Assembly (NCBI GenBank): GCA_900770405.1
Contig: CAAGKL010000401.1
Span: forward strand, 1 to 8,801
DNA length: 8,801 nucleotides
Source of the DNA: Clostridia bacterium
Lineage (GTDB): Bacteria; Bacillota; Clostridia; UBA1381
Direction: 5' to 3'
A program made the translations under genes and the position numbers. Within the stretch, counting starts at the first letter, position 1. Each line of letters opens with the position of its first letter. Positions 1 to 6,340 of this stretch are shown here, piece after piece. The notes under the pieces are model-generated. The model was not told the DNA's origin. It was given only the letters and a program-made list of their open reading frames with translations, and did not search any database.

Positions 1-32
1 GACTGGAGTTCAGACGTGTGCTCTTCCGATCT
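1..32 (+). other. Illumina TruSeq read-2 adapter (artefact)
   Basis: These bases match the TruSeq read-2 adapter from its third base onward, from GACTGGAGTTCAG to the terminal CTCTTCCGATCT. This is sequencing-library DNA left at a contig end. It supplies an apparent GTG start at 18 in frame with the first gene, and the residues it encodes (MLFRS) should be discarded. Confidence 0.98.
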
Positions 33-797
33 AACATTAAAAAACGCTTTGATGACCTTATAAAGGAGAAGGAAAAGTTTGCGGAAAAGCTCGCCGATTA
101 CGGCGGCATTGCGTCAAAAAATACGATTATCGGCGACGATTTCAAGCTCAGCTTTACCTCGCCGGCGGATTTTGACGAGCAGAACGCGCGGCTCGAGCAG
201 TACTGCGATATGCTGCTGAGGGTGAAGGAGCGCGTGGACGCGTTCTGGAGCACCGACACCGGCGACGCTGCGCTTGACGAGAAAAACGCCGCGCTGCGGG
301 CGGGCTATTTTTCGCAGGTGCGCGATATGAGCGTTGACCAGGGCATCGACTTCGCCACGGCGTTGGCGGGATACTCGGACAGCGCGTTCGCCGAACATAT
401 GCTCGGGTTTGAGCAGAAAAATACCTATGCGGAGAAAATCAGCGAGATGCTCTACTCCTCCGAGATTTCCGACGCCGGCAAAAGCGCCGCGCGCAACCTC
501 GGCAAGGACTTCTCCGCTGAGCTCTCGGACGAGCTTTCCGGGCTGTCGGGGAAATTTTTCTCCACAGGCGAGGAGGCTTGCAAGAGCTTCTCGAGCGGCT
601 TTTTGTCGCAGCTCGACAACGTTTTAAAGGACCTGCGGGCGCAGATTGAGGTTCAGACTATGCGCGCGCTCGGCGCGGGCAGCGCCTCGCAGAACGTTGA
701 AAACAACACAAGCTACAACATCTACGGTCGGATTGATGACAACACGATGCGCGTTGTCCGCGAAAGCGACGAGCGCCGGCGGCTGATGTTGGATTAA
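33..797 (+). CDS. Phage tail tape measure protein, C-terminal part (5' truncated)
   Basis: This is an open frame of 254 codons entering from the contig edge, with no genuine start in the window. Tape measure proteins span the tail lumen, set tail length and are ejected with the DNA. The visible part is charged and helix-rich with many Ala, Lys and Glu residues. It ends in an Asn-rich stretch (VENNTSYNIYGRIDD) followed by an Arg-rich tail (ESDERRRLML), the usual style of tape measure C-termini in Bacillota siphoviruses. The strongest support is position: it lies 13 bases before a distal tail protein gene, the normal neighbour. No transmembrane segment or lytic domain is visible in this fragment. 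The family call is inference from composition and context, and the N-terminal bulk is missing. It could instead be another long tail protein. Confidence 0.7.
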   Translation, partial: NIKKRFDDLIKEKEKFAEKLADYGGIASKNTIIGDDFKLSFTSPADFDEQNARLEQYCDMLLRVKERVDAFWSTDTGDAALDEKNAALRAGYFSQVRDMSVDQGIDFATALAGYSDSAFAEHMLGFEQKNTYAEKISEMLYSSEISDAGKSAARNLGKDFSAELSDELSGLSGKFFSTGEEACKSFSSGFLSQLDNVLKDLRAQIEVQTMRALGAGSASQNVENNTSYNIYGRIDDNTMRVVRESDERRRLMLD

Positions 798-810
798 AGG
801 AGGAAGGAAT

Positions 811-1647
811 TTGCTGCTGACTTTTACAAATGAGCTGGGCTGCGTCACTATGTCGGGCGCGGGCGGCGGCGAAATCGGGATTTTGAGCATTTCCGGGCTT
901 TGCGCGCCCGAGCCCGAGCGGCAGCTCATCAGCTCCTACGACTTTGACGGCGTGCACGAGTGCGCGACGCGGCTGCCGTCGCGGATTATCGGCATCAAGG
1001 GCGACATTTTCGGCGATGCGACGACCCGTGCGCGGCTGTCGCGCGTGCTGTCCGAGCCCTGCCGGCTCGATATTGCCGGTATGGATTTCGAGCGTATGAT
1101 TAACATACGCTCCGCCGAGCTCGCCTTTTCCGAGCGGCTGGGGGCGTACACCTCATTCTCGCTCGCGCTGACTTGCGACGACCCGTATTTCTACGACGCC
1201 GCCGATATTGAAAAAGGGCTTTTCGTGCGCGAAAAGCTGCTTTCGGCAAGCACCGTGCTGCCCGCCGTATTTTCGACCCGACTTTCGTCGGTCGACATAA
1301 ACATCACGGGCGACCGTCCCGCAGAGCCGGTCATTACCATACTCGGCGGCGCGCCGACTGAGGCGGACGAGGGGAAAATCATCATCGAAAATCTTACCTC
1401 GGGCAAGAAATTTACCCTTGTCTACACGCCCGCAGAGGGCGAGCTCATCACCGTCGATGTGCGCAGTCGCACGATTATCTCGTCGGTGAACGGGAATATC
1501 CTGACGCACATCTCCGACGACAGCTTTCTTGCTGATTTGGTGCTCGCTAAGGGCGCGAACACCCTCAAAACCACCGCCGTCGGCGCGACGGGCTACATCT
1601 ACGCCTATGTCAGCTACAAAAACAGGTACGTTGAGGCGATTGTATGA
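811..1647 (+). CDS. Distal tail protein (Dit-like, siphovirus tail component)
   Basis: This 278-residue protein probably forms the hexameric hub that joins the tail tube to the tail tip or baseplate. The start is TTG at 811, supported by an AGGAGG-type site at 798-803 seven bases upstream; no ATG is better placed. Residues about 1-130 would be the ring-forming N-terminal beta domain, ending in a DDPYFYD motif (123-129) typical of the hinge in this family. Residues about 160-278 would be the C-terminal beta-sandwich, with the usual late NGNIL and AKGANTL segments and a terminal YKNRYVEAIV. Length matches the family. It follows the tape measure gene, as expected, but its stop overlaps the start of the small terminase gene (ATGA at 1644-1647), which is not the usual next gene. 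I am fairly sure of the family, less so of the exact Pfam entry. Confidence 0.82.
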   Translation: MLLTFTNELGCVTMSGAGGGEIGILSISGLCAPEPERQLISSYDFDGVHECATRLPSRIIGIKGDIFGDATTRARLSRVLSEPCRLDIAGMDFERMINIRSAELAFSERLGAYTSFSLALTCDDPYFYDAADIEKGLFVREKLLSASTVLPAVFSTRLSSVDINITGDRPAEPVITILGGAPTEADEGKIIIENLTSGKKFTLVYTPAEGELITVDVRSRTIISSVNGNILTHISDDSFLADLVLAKGANTLKTTAVGATGYIYAYVSYKNRYVEAIV

Positions 1648-2063
1648 CCCCTCACCAGCTTTGGCTTTGCGAGCATTGCGCGCGCGGCGGCGTGAGCTTG
1701 GGCGATATTCCGAAGGCGGTCGGCATAAAAAAGCGCGTCTGGCGCAAGTATCTGCGGGATAATCCCGACGAGAAGGAGCGGCTTCTGACGCTTAAGGACA
1801 CGGTGGATTTTGAGGTCGAGGACGCGCTTTTAAGGCGCGCGCTCGGCTACATCGCCGAGGAAATCCGCACAGCGGAAAAGCCCGGCGGAACCGAAACGGT
1901 CACCACACAAAAGGACGTCCCGCCCGATGTGCGCGCGGCGGTTGAATGGCTCAAAATCCGCCGCGGCGGGTGGGACGAGAAAAAAAACGACGGTATGAAA
2001 AATGCGCTGAGCATTCTGCGCGCGCTTGATGAGGAGGCGTTCGGCGATGAAGATGAGTGCTAA
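1644..2063 (+). CDS. terS: Terminase small subunit
   Basis: The small terminase subunit binds phage DNA at the packaging site and hands it to the large subunit. The 139-residue product has an N-terminal helix-turn-helix-like segment (about residues 17-40, VSLGDIPKAVGIKKRVWRKY). Next comes a helical oligomerisation region with LRRALGY, then the family signature VPPDVRAAVEWLKIRRGGWDE (about 90-112), in which PPD, a Trp-Leu-Lys and a later Trp are conserved. The C-terminus is acidic. The ATG at 1644 overlaps the stop of the distal tail gene (ATGA) and has TTGAGG at 1631-1636, seven bases upstream, so translation is probably coupled. It overlaps the large terminase start by 17 bases. The signature and the terL neighbour make the assignment solid; which DNA site it recognises cannot be seen. 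Confidence 0.85.
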   Translation: MTPHQLWLCEHCARGGVSLGDIPKAVGIKKRVWRKYLRDNPDEKERLLTLKDTVDFEVEDALLRRALGYIAEEIRTAEKPGGTETVTTQKDVPPDVRAAVEWLKIRRGGWDEKKNDGMKNALSILRALDEEAFGDEDEC

Positions 2064-3213
2064 ACAGCGCGAGTTCTGGCGCTCGGCGAACCACCGCTGG
2101 AACATTAAAGAGGGCGCGACGCGAAGCGGCAAGACCTATCTGGACTATTACCTCATCGCAAAGCGCGTCCTTTCGGCTCACGGAGAGGGGCTTATCTGCC
2201 TTATCGGCAACACGCGCTCGACCCTGGAGCGCAATATCTTAGCGCCGATGCGCAGCATCTGGGGCGAGGATTTGGTCGGGGCGATCAAGGGCAATTCCAC
2301 CGTCAGCCTGTTCGGCAAAACCTGCTACGCGCTCGGCGCGGACAAGGCGAGCCAAAAGGAGCGCCTGCAGGGTGCGGGGATTGAATACTGCTACGGCGAC
2401 GAGATTACCACATGGAACCGTGAGGTTTTTGAAATGCTCAAGTCCAGGCTTGACAAGCCGCACTCCTGTTTTGACGGCACCTGCAACCCCGACGGCCCGG
2501 AGCACTGGCTGCTGGAATTTATGAACAGCGGCGCCGATGTTTTCCGCCAGAGCTACACCATCTACGACAACCCGTACCTTCCGAAGGAGTTTGTCGAAAA
2601 CCTGGAGCGCGAATACCGCGGCACGGTGTACTTTGACCGGTTTATCCTCGGCAAATGGACGCGCGCCGAGGGGCTCGTCTATCCGATGTTCGACCGCCGG
2701 GCGCACACTTTTGACGACCCGCCCGCCGACGGCAGATACTTCATCTCCATCGACTACGGCACGGTTAATCCGACCTCGATGGGGCTGTGGTGCGTGGCGG
2801 GCGGCAGGGCGTACCGCATCCGCGAATTTTACCACGACAGCAGGCGGGAGCTGCGCCGGCTCACCGACGGCGATTATTACGAGCGGCTGTGCGCCCTTGC
2901 GGGGGATTTGCCGGTCGAGTACGTAGTGGTCGACCCGTCGGCGGCAAGCTTTATCACACTTATAAGGCGCGAGGGACGCTTTTGCGTGCTTAAGGCGAAA
3001 AACAGCGTCACCGACGGTATTCGCTACTGCGCCGGGCTCATTAACGACGGCAAAATTATGATACACAACTCCTGCCGCGACACCCTGCGCGAATTCGGCG
3101 CGTACAGCTGGGACGAAAAGGCGTGCACCGACTGCGTTATCAAGGAAAATGACCACGCGATGGACGATATTCGCTATTTCTGCACGACCGTGTGGCGGAG
3201 ATTTTTTGACTGA
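2047..3213 (+). CDS. terL: Terminase large subunit, PBSX-like
   Basis: This is the packaging motor ATPase and headful/cos nuclease that pumps DNA into the procapsid through the portal. Start choice: ATG at 2047 has GGAGG at 2033-2037 nine bases upstream; the ATGs at 2026 and 2029 lack this, and 2053 is too far. The 389-residue product has Walker A GATRSGKT (23-30), Walker B YCYGDE (114-119, Asp118 and Glu119) and a coupling motif GTCNPDGP (about 144-151). In the C-terminal RNase H-like nuclease, all three acidic sites are present: SIDYG (Asp236), VVVDPS (Asp296) and AMDDIRYF (Asp373/374). Length is close to the usual 400-430 residues and nothing is broken, so the enzyme should be active. It overlaps terS and is followed 17 bases later by the portal, the normal order. 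Confidence 0.95.
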   Translation: MKMSAKQREFWRSANHRWNIKEGATRSGKTYLDYYLIAKRVLSAHGEGLICLIGNTRSTLERNILAPMRSIWGEDLVGAIKGNSTVSLFGKTCYALGADKASQKERLQGAGIEYCYGDEITTWNREVFEMLKSRLDKPHSCFDGTCNPDGPEHWLLEFMNSGADVFRQSYTIYDNPYLPKEFVENLEREYRGTVYFDRFILGKWTRAEGLVYPMFDRRAHTFDDPPADGRYFISIDYGTVNPTSMGLWCVAGGRAYRIREFYHDSRRELRRLTDGDYYERLCALAGDLPVEYVVVDPSAASFITLIRREGRFCVLKAKNSVTDGIRYCAGLINDGKIMIHNSCRDTLREFGAYSWDEKACTDCVIKENDHAMDDIRYFCTTVWRRFFD

Positions 3214-3230
3214 AAAAAGGATTGAGGATT

Positions 3231-4469
3231 ATGAGACTGATTAAAAAGAAAAAGCCCGAGCCCCCGGCTATACCCGCGGCGGCACGCTGGCGTGCGATGT
3301 ACGAGGGCGGCGGCAGCCTGAAGCTTGCCGCCGCAATTTCCGCCGAGGCGGCGCGGCTTACGACGCTGGAATTTTCCAGTAAAATTTACGGCTCGAAGCG
3401 CGCCGATTTCCTAAACGGCGCTTACGGCTACGTGACCTCGCAGGCGCGGCATCTGTGCGAGCTCGCCTGCGCGCTCGGCGGCGTTATGCTCAAGCCCTAC
3501 GTCGCCGACGGCAAAATCGAGACGGCGTTTGTCCCCGCCGACTCCTTCGAGGTGACGGGGGTCTCCGGCTCGGGCAATATTATCGGGGCGAAGTTTTACG
3601 ACAGCTTTTTTGCCGACGGCAAAAAGTACATAAAATGCGAGGAGCACATTCCGTTCGGCAGCGGCTACATCATCACGAACCGCGCCTACTGCGACCGCGC
3701 AGGCTCGGTTAAGGAAATTCCGCTTTCCGAGGTGGAGCGCTGGCGCACACTGGAGCGCGAGGTGAAAATCAAGAACGCGCCCTGTCCGTTTTTCGCGTAC
3801 TTCCGTATGCCATACACGCTGCCCGAGGATTTGACATCGCCGCTGGGTGCGCCGATTTATGCGCGCGCGGCGGGGCTGATTGAGGACGCGGGACGGCAGT
3901 ATGAGCGGCTTTTGTGGGAATTTGAGAGCGGCGAGCGTGCGCTGTATGTGGACGAGGCGGCGGTGCGCCGTACGATTTTCGGCGAGACGGCATTGCCCGA
4001 CCGCCGGCTCTACCGTATGCTCAACACCGGCAATGACGAGCTCTTCAACGACTGGACGCCGCAGCTGCGCGACGCGTCGATTATAAACGGGCTCGAGCGG
4101 ATTTTGCAGCGGATTGAGTTTAATTCGGGGCTTGCTTACGGCACGATTTCCGACCCGCAGACCGTCGAAAAGACCGCCGAGGAAATCCGCGCCTCCAAGC
4201 AGCGCAGCTATGCGACGGTTGTGCAGATTCAGAATGCGATGCGCACGGCGCTGGAGGGCTGGGCGCGGGCGGCGGACGCGCTTTGCAGCCTTTACGGCAT
4301 CGGCGGCAGCGGGCTTTATTTAATGGATTTTGCCTTTGACGACAGCATTGTTGCCGACCGTGCAGCGGAGTTTGACGAGCGTATGCAGCTCCTGCGCGAG
4401 GGTGTAATAACCTCGGAGGAGATGCGAAATTGGTATTTAGGCTCGAGCGAACCTCCACGCGGGAGATAA
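3231..4469 (+). CDS. Portal protein (SPP1 gp6-like), 3' end replaced by repeat DNA
   Basis: The portal is the dodecameric ring at one capsid vertex through which DNA enters and leaves. The 412-residue product carries segments of the SPP1 gp6-like family: SPLGAPIYARA (203-213), YERLLWEFESGE (224-235), LRDASIINGLERIL (279-292), SGLAYGTIS (299-307), VEKTAEEI and KQRSYATV (about 312-329). The ATG at 3231 is preferred, with AAAAAAGG ten bases upstream; the TTG at 3222 sits almost on that site. After MRNWYLGSSE the family normally continues for another one or two dozen residues (an EEEAK-type helix). Here the frame instead enters the repeat block, and the last four codons (PRGR) are repeat sequence. 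The core is intact. Whether the clipped C-terminus still works is unknown. No Mu gpF-like minor head gene follows, although one often does. Confidence 0.85.
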   Translation: MRLIKKKKPEPPAIPAAARWRAMYEGGGSLKLAAAISAEAARLTTLEFSSKIYGSKRADFLNGAYGYVTSQARHLCELACALGGVMLKPYVADGKIETAFVPADSFEVTGVSGSGNIIGAKFYDSFFADGKKYIKCEEHIPFGSGYIITNRAYCDRAGSVKEIPLSEVERWRTLEREVKIKNAPCPFFAYFRMPYTLPEDLTSPLGAPIYARAAGLIEDAGRQYERLLWEFESGERALYVDEAAVRRTIFGETALPDRRLYRMLNTGNDELFNDWTPQLRDASIINGLERILQRIEFNSGLAYGTISDPQTVEKTAEEIRASKQRSYATVVQIQNAMRTALEGWARAADALCSLYGIGGSGLYLMDFAFDDSIVADRAAEFDERMQLLREGVITSEEMRNWYLGSSEPPRGR

Positions 4470-4503
4470 GCGGCGCATAGCACCGTTTGCAAGCACTCGG
4501 CGT
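4455..4503 (+). repeat. GC-rich repeat, forward copy 1
   Basis: This is a 49-base unit starting CCACGCGGGAGATAAGC and ending AAGCACTCGGCGT. It is identical to copy 2 apart from a short middle stretch (CGTTTGC here, TACTCGC in copy 2). The two starts are 51 bases apart. This copy overlaps the last codons and stop of the portal gene. Confidence 0.95.
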
Positions 4504-4505
4504 CC

Positions 4506-4554
4506 CCACGCGGGAGATAAGCGGCGCATAGCACTACTCGCAAGCACTCGGCGT
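4506..4554 (+). repeat. GC-rich repeat, forward copy 2
   Basis: This is the second 49-base unit, identical to copy 1 over its first 29 and last 13 bases. Its end runs into the central palindrome. Because the period is 51 bases (17 codons), the repeat stays open in some frames and yields spurious repetitive ORFs such as a minus-strand VLCAAYLPRG repeat. Confidence 0.95.
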
Positions 4555-4569
4555 ACACAATGTACGCCG
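4549..4569. repeat. Central palindrome of the repeat block
   Basis: CGGCGTACA and TGTACGCCG form a perfect 9-bp stem around a 3-base loop (CAA). It lies between the forward and inverted repeat copies and so at the symmetry centre of the block. No T-tract follows on the + strand, so it does not look like an intrinsic terminator. Confidence 0.85.
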
Positions 4570-4590
4570 TCGCGCTCTTGAGCAGCACTC

Positions 4591-4638
4591 TGCTTGCTTC
4601 TATCCCGCGTGGACCGAGTAGAGGAGTGCAGCGCTTGC
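4591..4638 (-). repeat. GC-rich repeat, inverted copy 3
   Basis: TTCTATCCCGCGTGG at 4598-4612 is the reverse complement of the CCACGCGGGA core of copies 1 and 2, preceded by GCTTGC. It continues into a less conserved stretch (ACCGAGTAGAGGAGTGC) that aligns with copy 4. The boundaries are approximate. Confidence 0.8.
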
Positions 4639-4690
4639 TGGTGGTGGATTTGGTTGGTGTTGGCGGTTACGGCTTGCGAGCGGGCAGCTC

Positions 4691-4738
4691 GCTTACTTCT
4701 ATCCCGCGTGGGTCGAATGGCGGAGTATGGTGCTTGGT
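4691..4738 (-). repeat. GC-rich repeat, inverted copy 4
   Basis: GCTTACTTCTATCCCGCGTGG at 4691-4711 repeats copy 3 with one change over the core, 99 bases further on. The following 27 bases match copy 3 at 18 positions by eye. Together with copies 1 and 2 it gives the block a two-forward, two-inverted layout. Confidence 0.8.
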
Positions 4739-4746
4739 GAACACAA

Positions 4747-4775
4747 TTAACAATTTGCGTTTTTTAAGATATAAT
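4747..4775 (+). promoter_or_regulatory. Sigma-A-type promoter
   Basis: TTAACA at 4747-4752 matches five of six bases of the -35 consensus. TATAAT at 4770-4775 is a perfect -10. The spacer is exactly 17 bases, and the DNA around it is AT-rich. Transcription would start near 4782 and run into the gene at 4882 with an untranslated leader of roughly 100 bases. Confidence 0.75.
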
Positions 4776-4881
4776 CACACAAAAACATTTCTTGCGTGTA
4801 AATACTAATATATAACAGGGGAAAGTTAAAAATTAAAATTTGCAAAATTTATGCCGCGTTGGCGGCGGAACGGAGGACAAT

Positions 4882-5250
4882 ATGGAAATAAACGAAGAAT
4901 TTTTGACGGAGCTGGGCGTTTCGCCCGAACAGTCTGAGGAGATTTTGGCGCGGTACAAAAAGGAAAAATTCGCCTCCGCCGCCGAAAAGCTCTTAAAAGA
5001 GGCGGGCGCACTCGACAGCGAGGCTGCGCTTGCGCTTTTGGGCGATGGGATAAACAGCGACAATTTTGAGGAAAAAATCGCGGGCTTAAAATCCGCGCAC
5101 CCGACGCTGTTCGAGCAGAAGGCTGCGCCGCAATTTGCGTCCGCGGCGGGGCAGAGCACCGTTGACAAGGGTGATTTCGAGAAGATGAGCTACCGCGAGC
5201 GTCTGGACTTTTTCAGAAAAAATCCCGACGCCTACAAGAGGCTGGTGTAG
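4882..5250 (+). CDS. Scaffold-like phage protein (short, GP20-like)
   Basis: This is a 122-residue acidic, helical product. The start is the ATG at 4882 with GGAGG at 4872-4876 five bases upstream; a TTG at 4840 would add 14 residues but has no ribosome site. The segment AGALDSEAALALLGDG (41-56) followed by EEKIAGLKSAHPTLFE (63-78) resembles the conserved part of GP20-type capsid scaffolds. The C-terminal MSYRERLDFFRKNPDAYKRL (102-121) resembles the capsid-binding tail seen in many Bacillota scaffolds. It is shorter than usual because the long N-terminal coiled coil is reduced. Scaffolds direct capsid assembly and are nearly always followed by the major capsid gene. Here a tail gene begins three bases after the stop and no capsid gene is present. 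The assignment rests on remembered family patterns and is moderate; a small unrelated structural protein is possible. Confidence 0.55.
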   Translation: MEINEEFLTELGVSPEQSEEILARYKKEKFASAAEKLLKEAGALDSEAALALLGDGINSDNFEEKIAGLKSAHPTLFEQKAAPQFASAAGQSTVDKGDFEKMSYRERLDFFRKNPDAYKRLV

Positions 5251-5253
5251 GAA

Positions 5254-6285
5254 ATGAGCATCAGAATTTACGACTTTGACTACAACCTGCTCGCCGAGGC
5301 AGACCGCACCTTTTCGCGCGAATGGAATCTGCGTTTCAACGGCATCGGCAGCTTTGAGGGCAGCTTTGACGTATCCGGCGGGCTGTGCGGGATTTTCTCC
5401 GGCAACAAATACCTCATTCTGACCGACGGCGACAAGCAGTGCGTCTGCACCGCGAGCAAGGCGGGCGAACGGCTGTTCATCTACGGGCGCACGCCCGAAT
5501 GGCTTTTGTCAAAGCGAGTCGTGCTGCCCTTTAAATCGCGCGAGCTGCTCGGCGACAGCTACACCGACCCCGAAACAATCGCCCTGCGGCTGCTGAATGA
5601 TGCGTACAAAACGCCGCACGCAGTCGCCGCCGACGGCACGGTCAACACCTCAGAAACCGACGATGTGGCAGCCTGCGCCGACCTCATTCTGCCCGAAAGC
5701 GGCACGGCGGACAAGCTCGACCGACATTTCTGGCGAAATGCCGCCAACAAGCTCTCCGACGTCATCGGCGACCTGTGCGAGCTTGCCGACGAGGGCTACC
5801 GGCTGAAATTCTGCCCCGACGAAAAGCTCTGGCGGTTCGAGTTCGTTCGCGGGACACAGCGCGACCTGATTATCTCGAAAAGCCTGAAAAATGCCTACGA
5901 TATGAGCCTTACGCGCAGCGTTCTGGACAGCGCGGACGGCGGATTTTTCGAGCTGTACGACAGCACGAACAGCGAGGTGCGCTCCTACGGCTATCTTGCC
6001 GGCACGGACGGCGGCAGCGGGCTGCTCAAATGGGACACAATTCTCGCGAGTGCATCGGGCGAATCCGAGGCACGCAAGCTTCTGGCGAAATGCATTGCGT
6101 CCGACAAAATCGACTGCGAGGTCACCGGCGCGGCGTACGGTGTCGACTACGAGCTCGGCGACACGCTGCGCGTTCAGGCGGAAATCGGCGGCTACCGCGC
6201 TACGCTCAAAAGCCGTGTCACCGGCGTGAGCATAATTTCCGACGCCGGCGGCATCAGCACCAAGCCGGAGTTTACGCAGGTCTGA
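5254..6285 (+). CDS. Tail-tip protein, siphovirus ReqiPepy6 Gp37-like
   Basis: This 343-residue protein resembles the Gp37-like family, which occupies the place of the tail-associated lysin/hub in many actinobacterial and Bacillota siphoviruses. The N-terminus (IRIYDFDYNLLAEADR, then SREWNLRFNGIGSFEGSFDV) follows the family pattern of a beta strand, a short self-reference segment and an R-Y/F-N-G-x-G-x-F-E motif. The middle has SDVIGDLCELADEGYRLKF (about 169-187). The end has the expected YELGDTLRV and a final beta region with TGVSIISDAGG. No peptidase or glycosidase motif is visible. Length is normal and both ends look intact. The ATG lies three bases after the scaffold-like stop. Its ribosome site is weak (AGAGG twelve bases upstream, or TAGGA two bases upstream), so it probably relies on translational coupling. 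Normally this gene follows the distal tail gene, which here is about 3.6 kb upstream. Confidence 0.72.
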   Translation: MSIRIYDFDYNLLAEADRTFSREWNLRFNGIGSFEGSFDVSGGLCGIFSGNKYLILTDGDKQCVCTASKAGERLFIYGRTPEWLLSKRVVLPFKSRELLGDSYTDPETIALRLLNDAYKTPHAVAADGTVNTSETDDVAACADLILPESGTADKLDRHFWRNAANKLSDVIGDLCELADEGYRLKFCPDEKLWRFEFVRGTQRDLIISKSLKNAYDMSLTRSVLDSADGGFFELYDSTNSEVRSYGYLAGTDGGSGLLKWDTILASASGESEARKLLAKCIASDKIDCEVTGAAYGVDYELGDTLRVQAEIGGYRATLKSRVTGVSIISDAGGISTKPEFTQV

Positions 6286-6340
6286 CGGGACGAGCCTGCA
6301 CCCGTCGTACACTTACACAGCAGGCAGAAAGGTTGATTTT

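Larger units (their letters stand above)
4470..4881. other. Non-coding region: repeat block, then AT-rich leader
   Basis: This stretch of about 410 bases holds no gene I can support. The first part (to about 4740) is the GC-rich repeat block. The second part is markedly AT-rich, unlike the genes on either side, and contains a promoter and the untranslated leader of the gene at 4882. It is the only sizeable non-coding interval in the window and separates two tightly packed gene series. It is either a true transcription boundary, an inserted host-type intergenic segment, or an assembly join. Confidence 0.75.

Noticed and set aside
18..32. GTG start at 18 for the first gene
   Set aside because: These bases are adapter, so the start and the first five residues are artefacts.
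2239..3156. Long minus-strand open frame of 305 codons
   Set aside because: It lies opposite the intact large terminase, has an Arg/Ala/Val-rich composition typical of an antisense shadow in GC-rich DNA, and shows no ribosome site or recognisable motif.
4455..4554. CRISPR array
   Set aside because: There are only two forward units, the conserved part includes nearly all of the 51-base period, and there is no spacer of normal length and no cas gene.
4316..4588. Minus-strand frame with a repeated VLCAAYLPRG peptide
   Set aside because: The repetition follows from the 51-base (17-codon) DNA repeat; there is no convincing ribosome site and part of it lies opposite the portal.
4560..4808. Plus-strand 82-codon frame with two SIPRG peptides
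   Set aside because: It is made from the inverted repeat copies and the promoter region, with no good ribosome site; the peptide similarity reflects repeated DNA.
5650..6312. Minus-strand (220 codons, 5650-6312) and alternate plus-strand (228 codons, 5775-6461) open frames
   Set aside because: Both overlap the Gp37-like gene, are compositionally shadow-like and have no family pattern.
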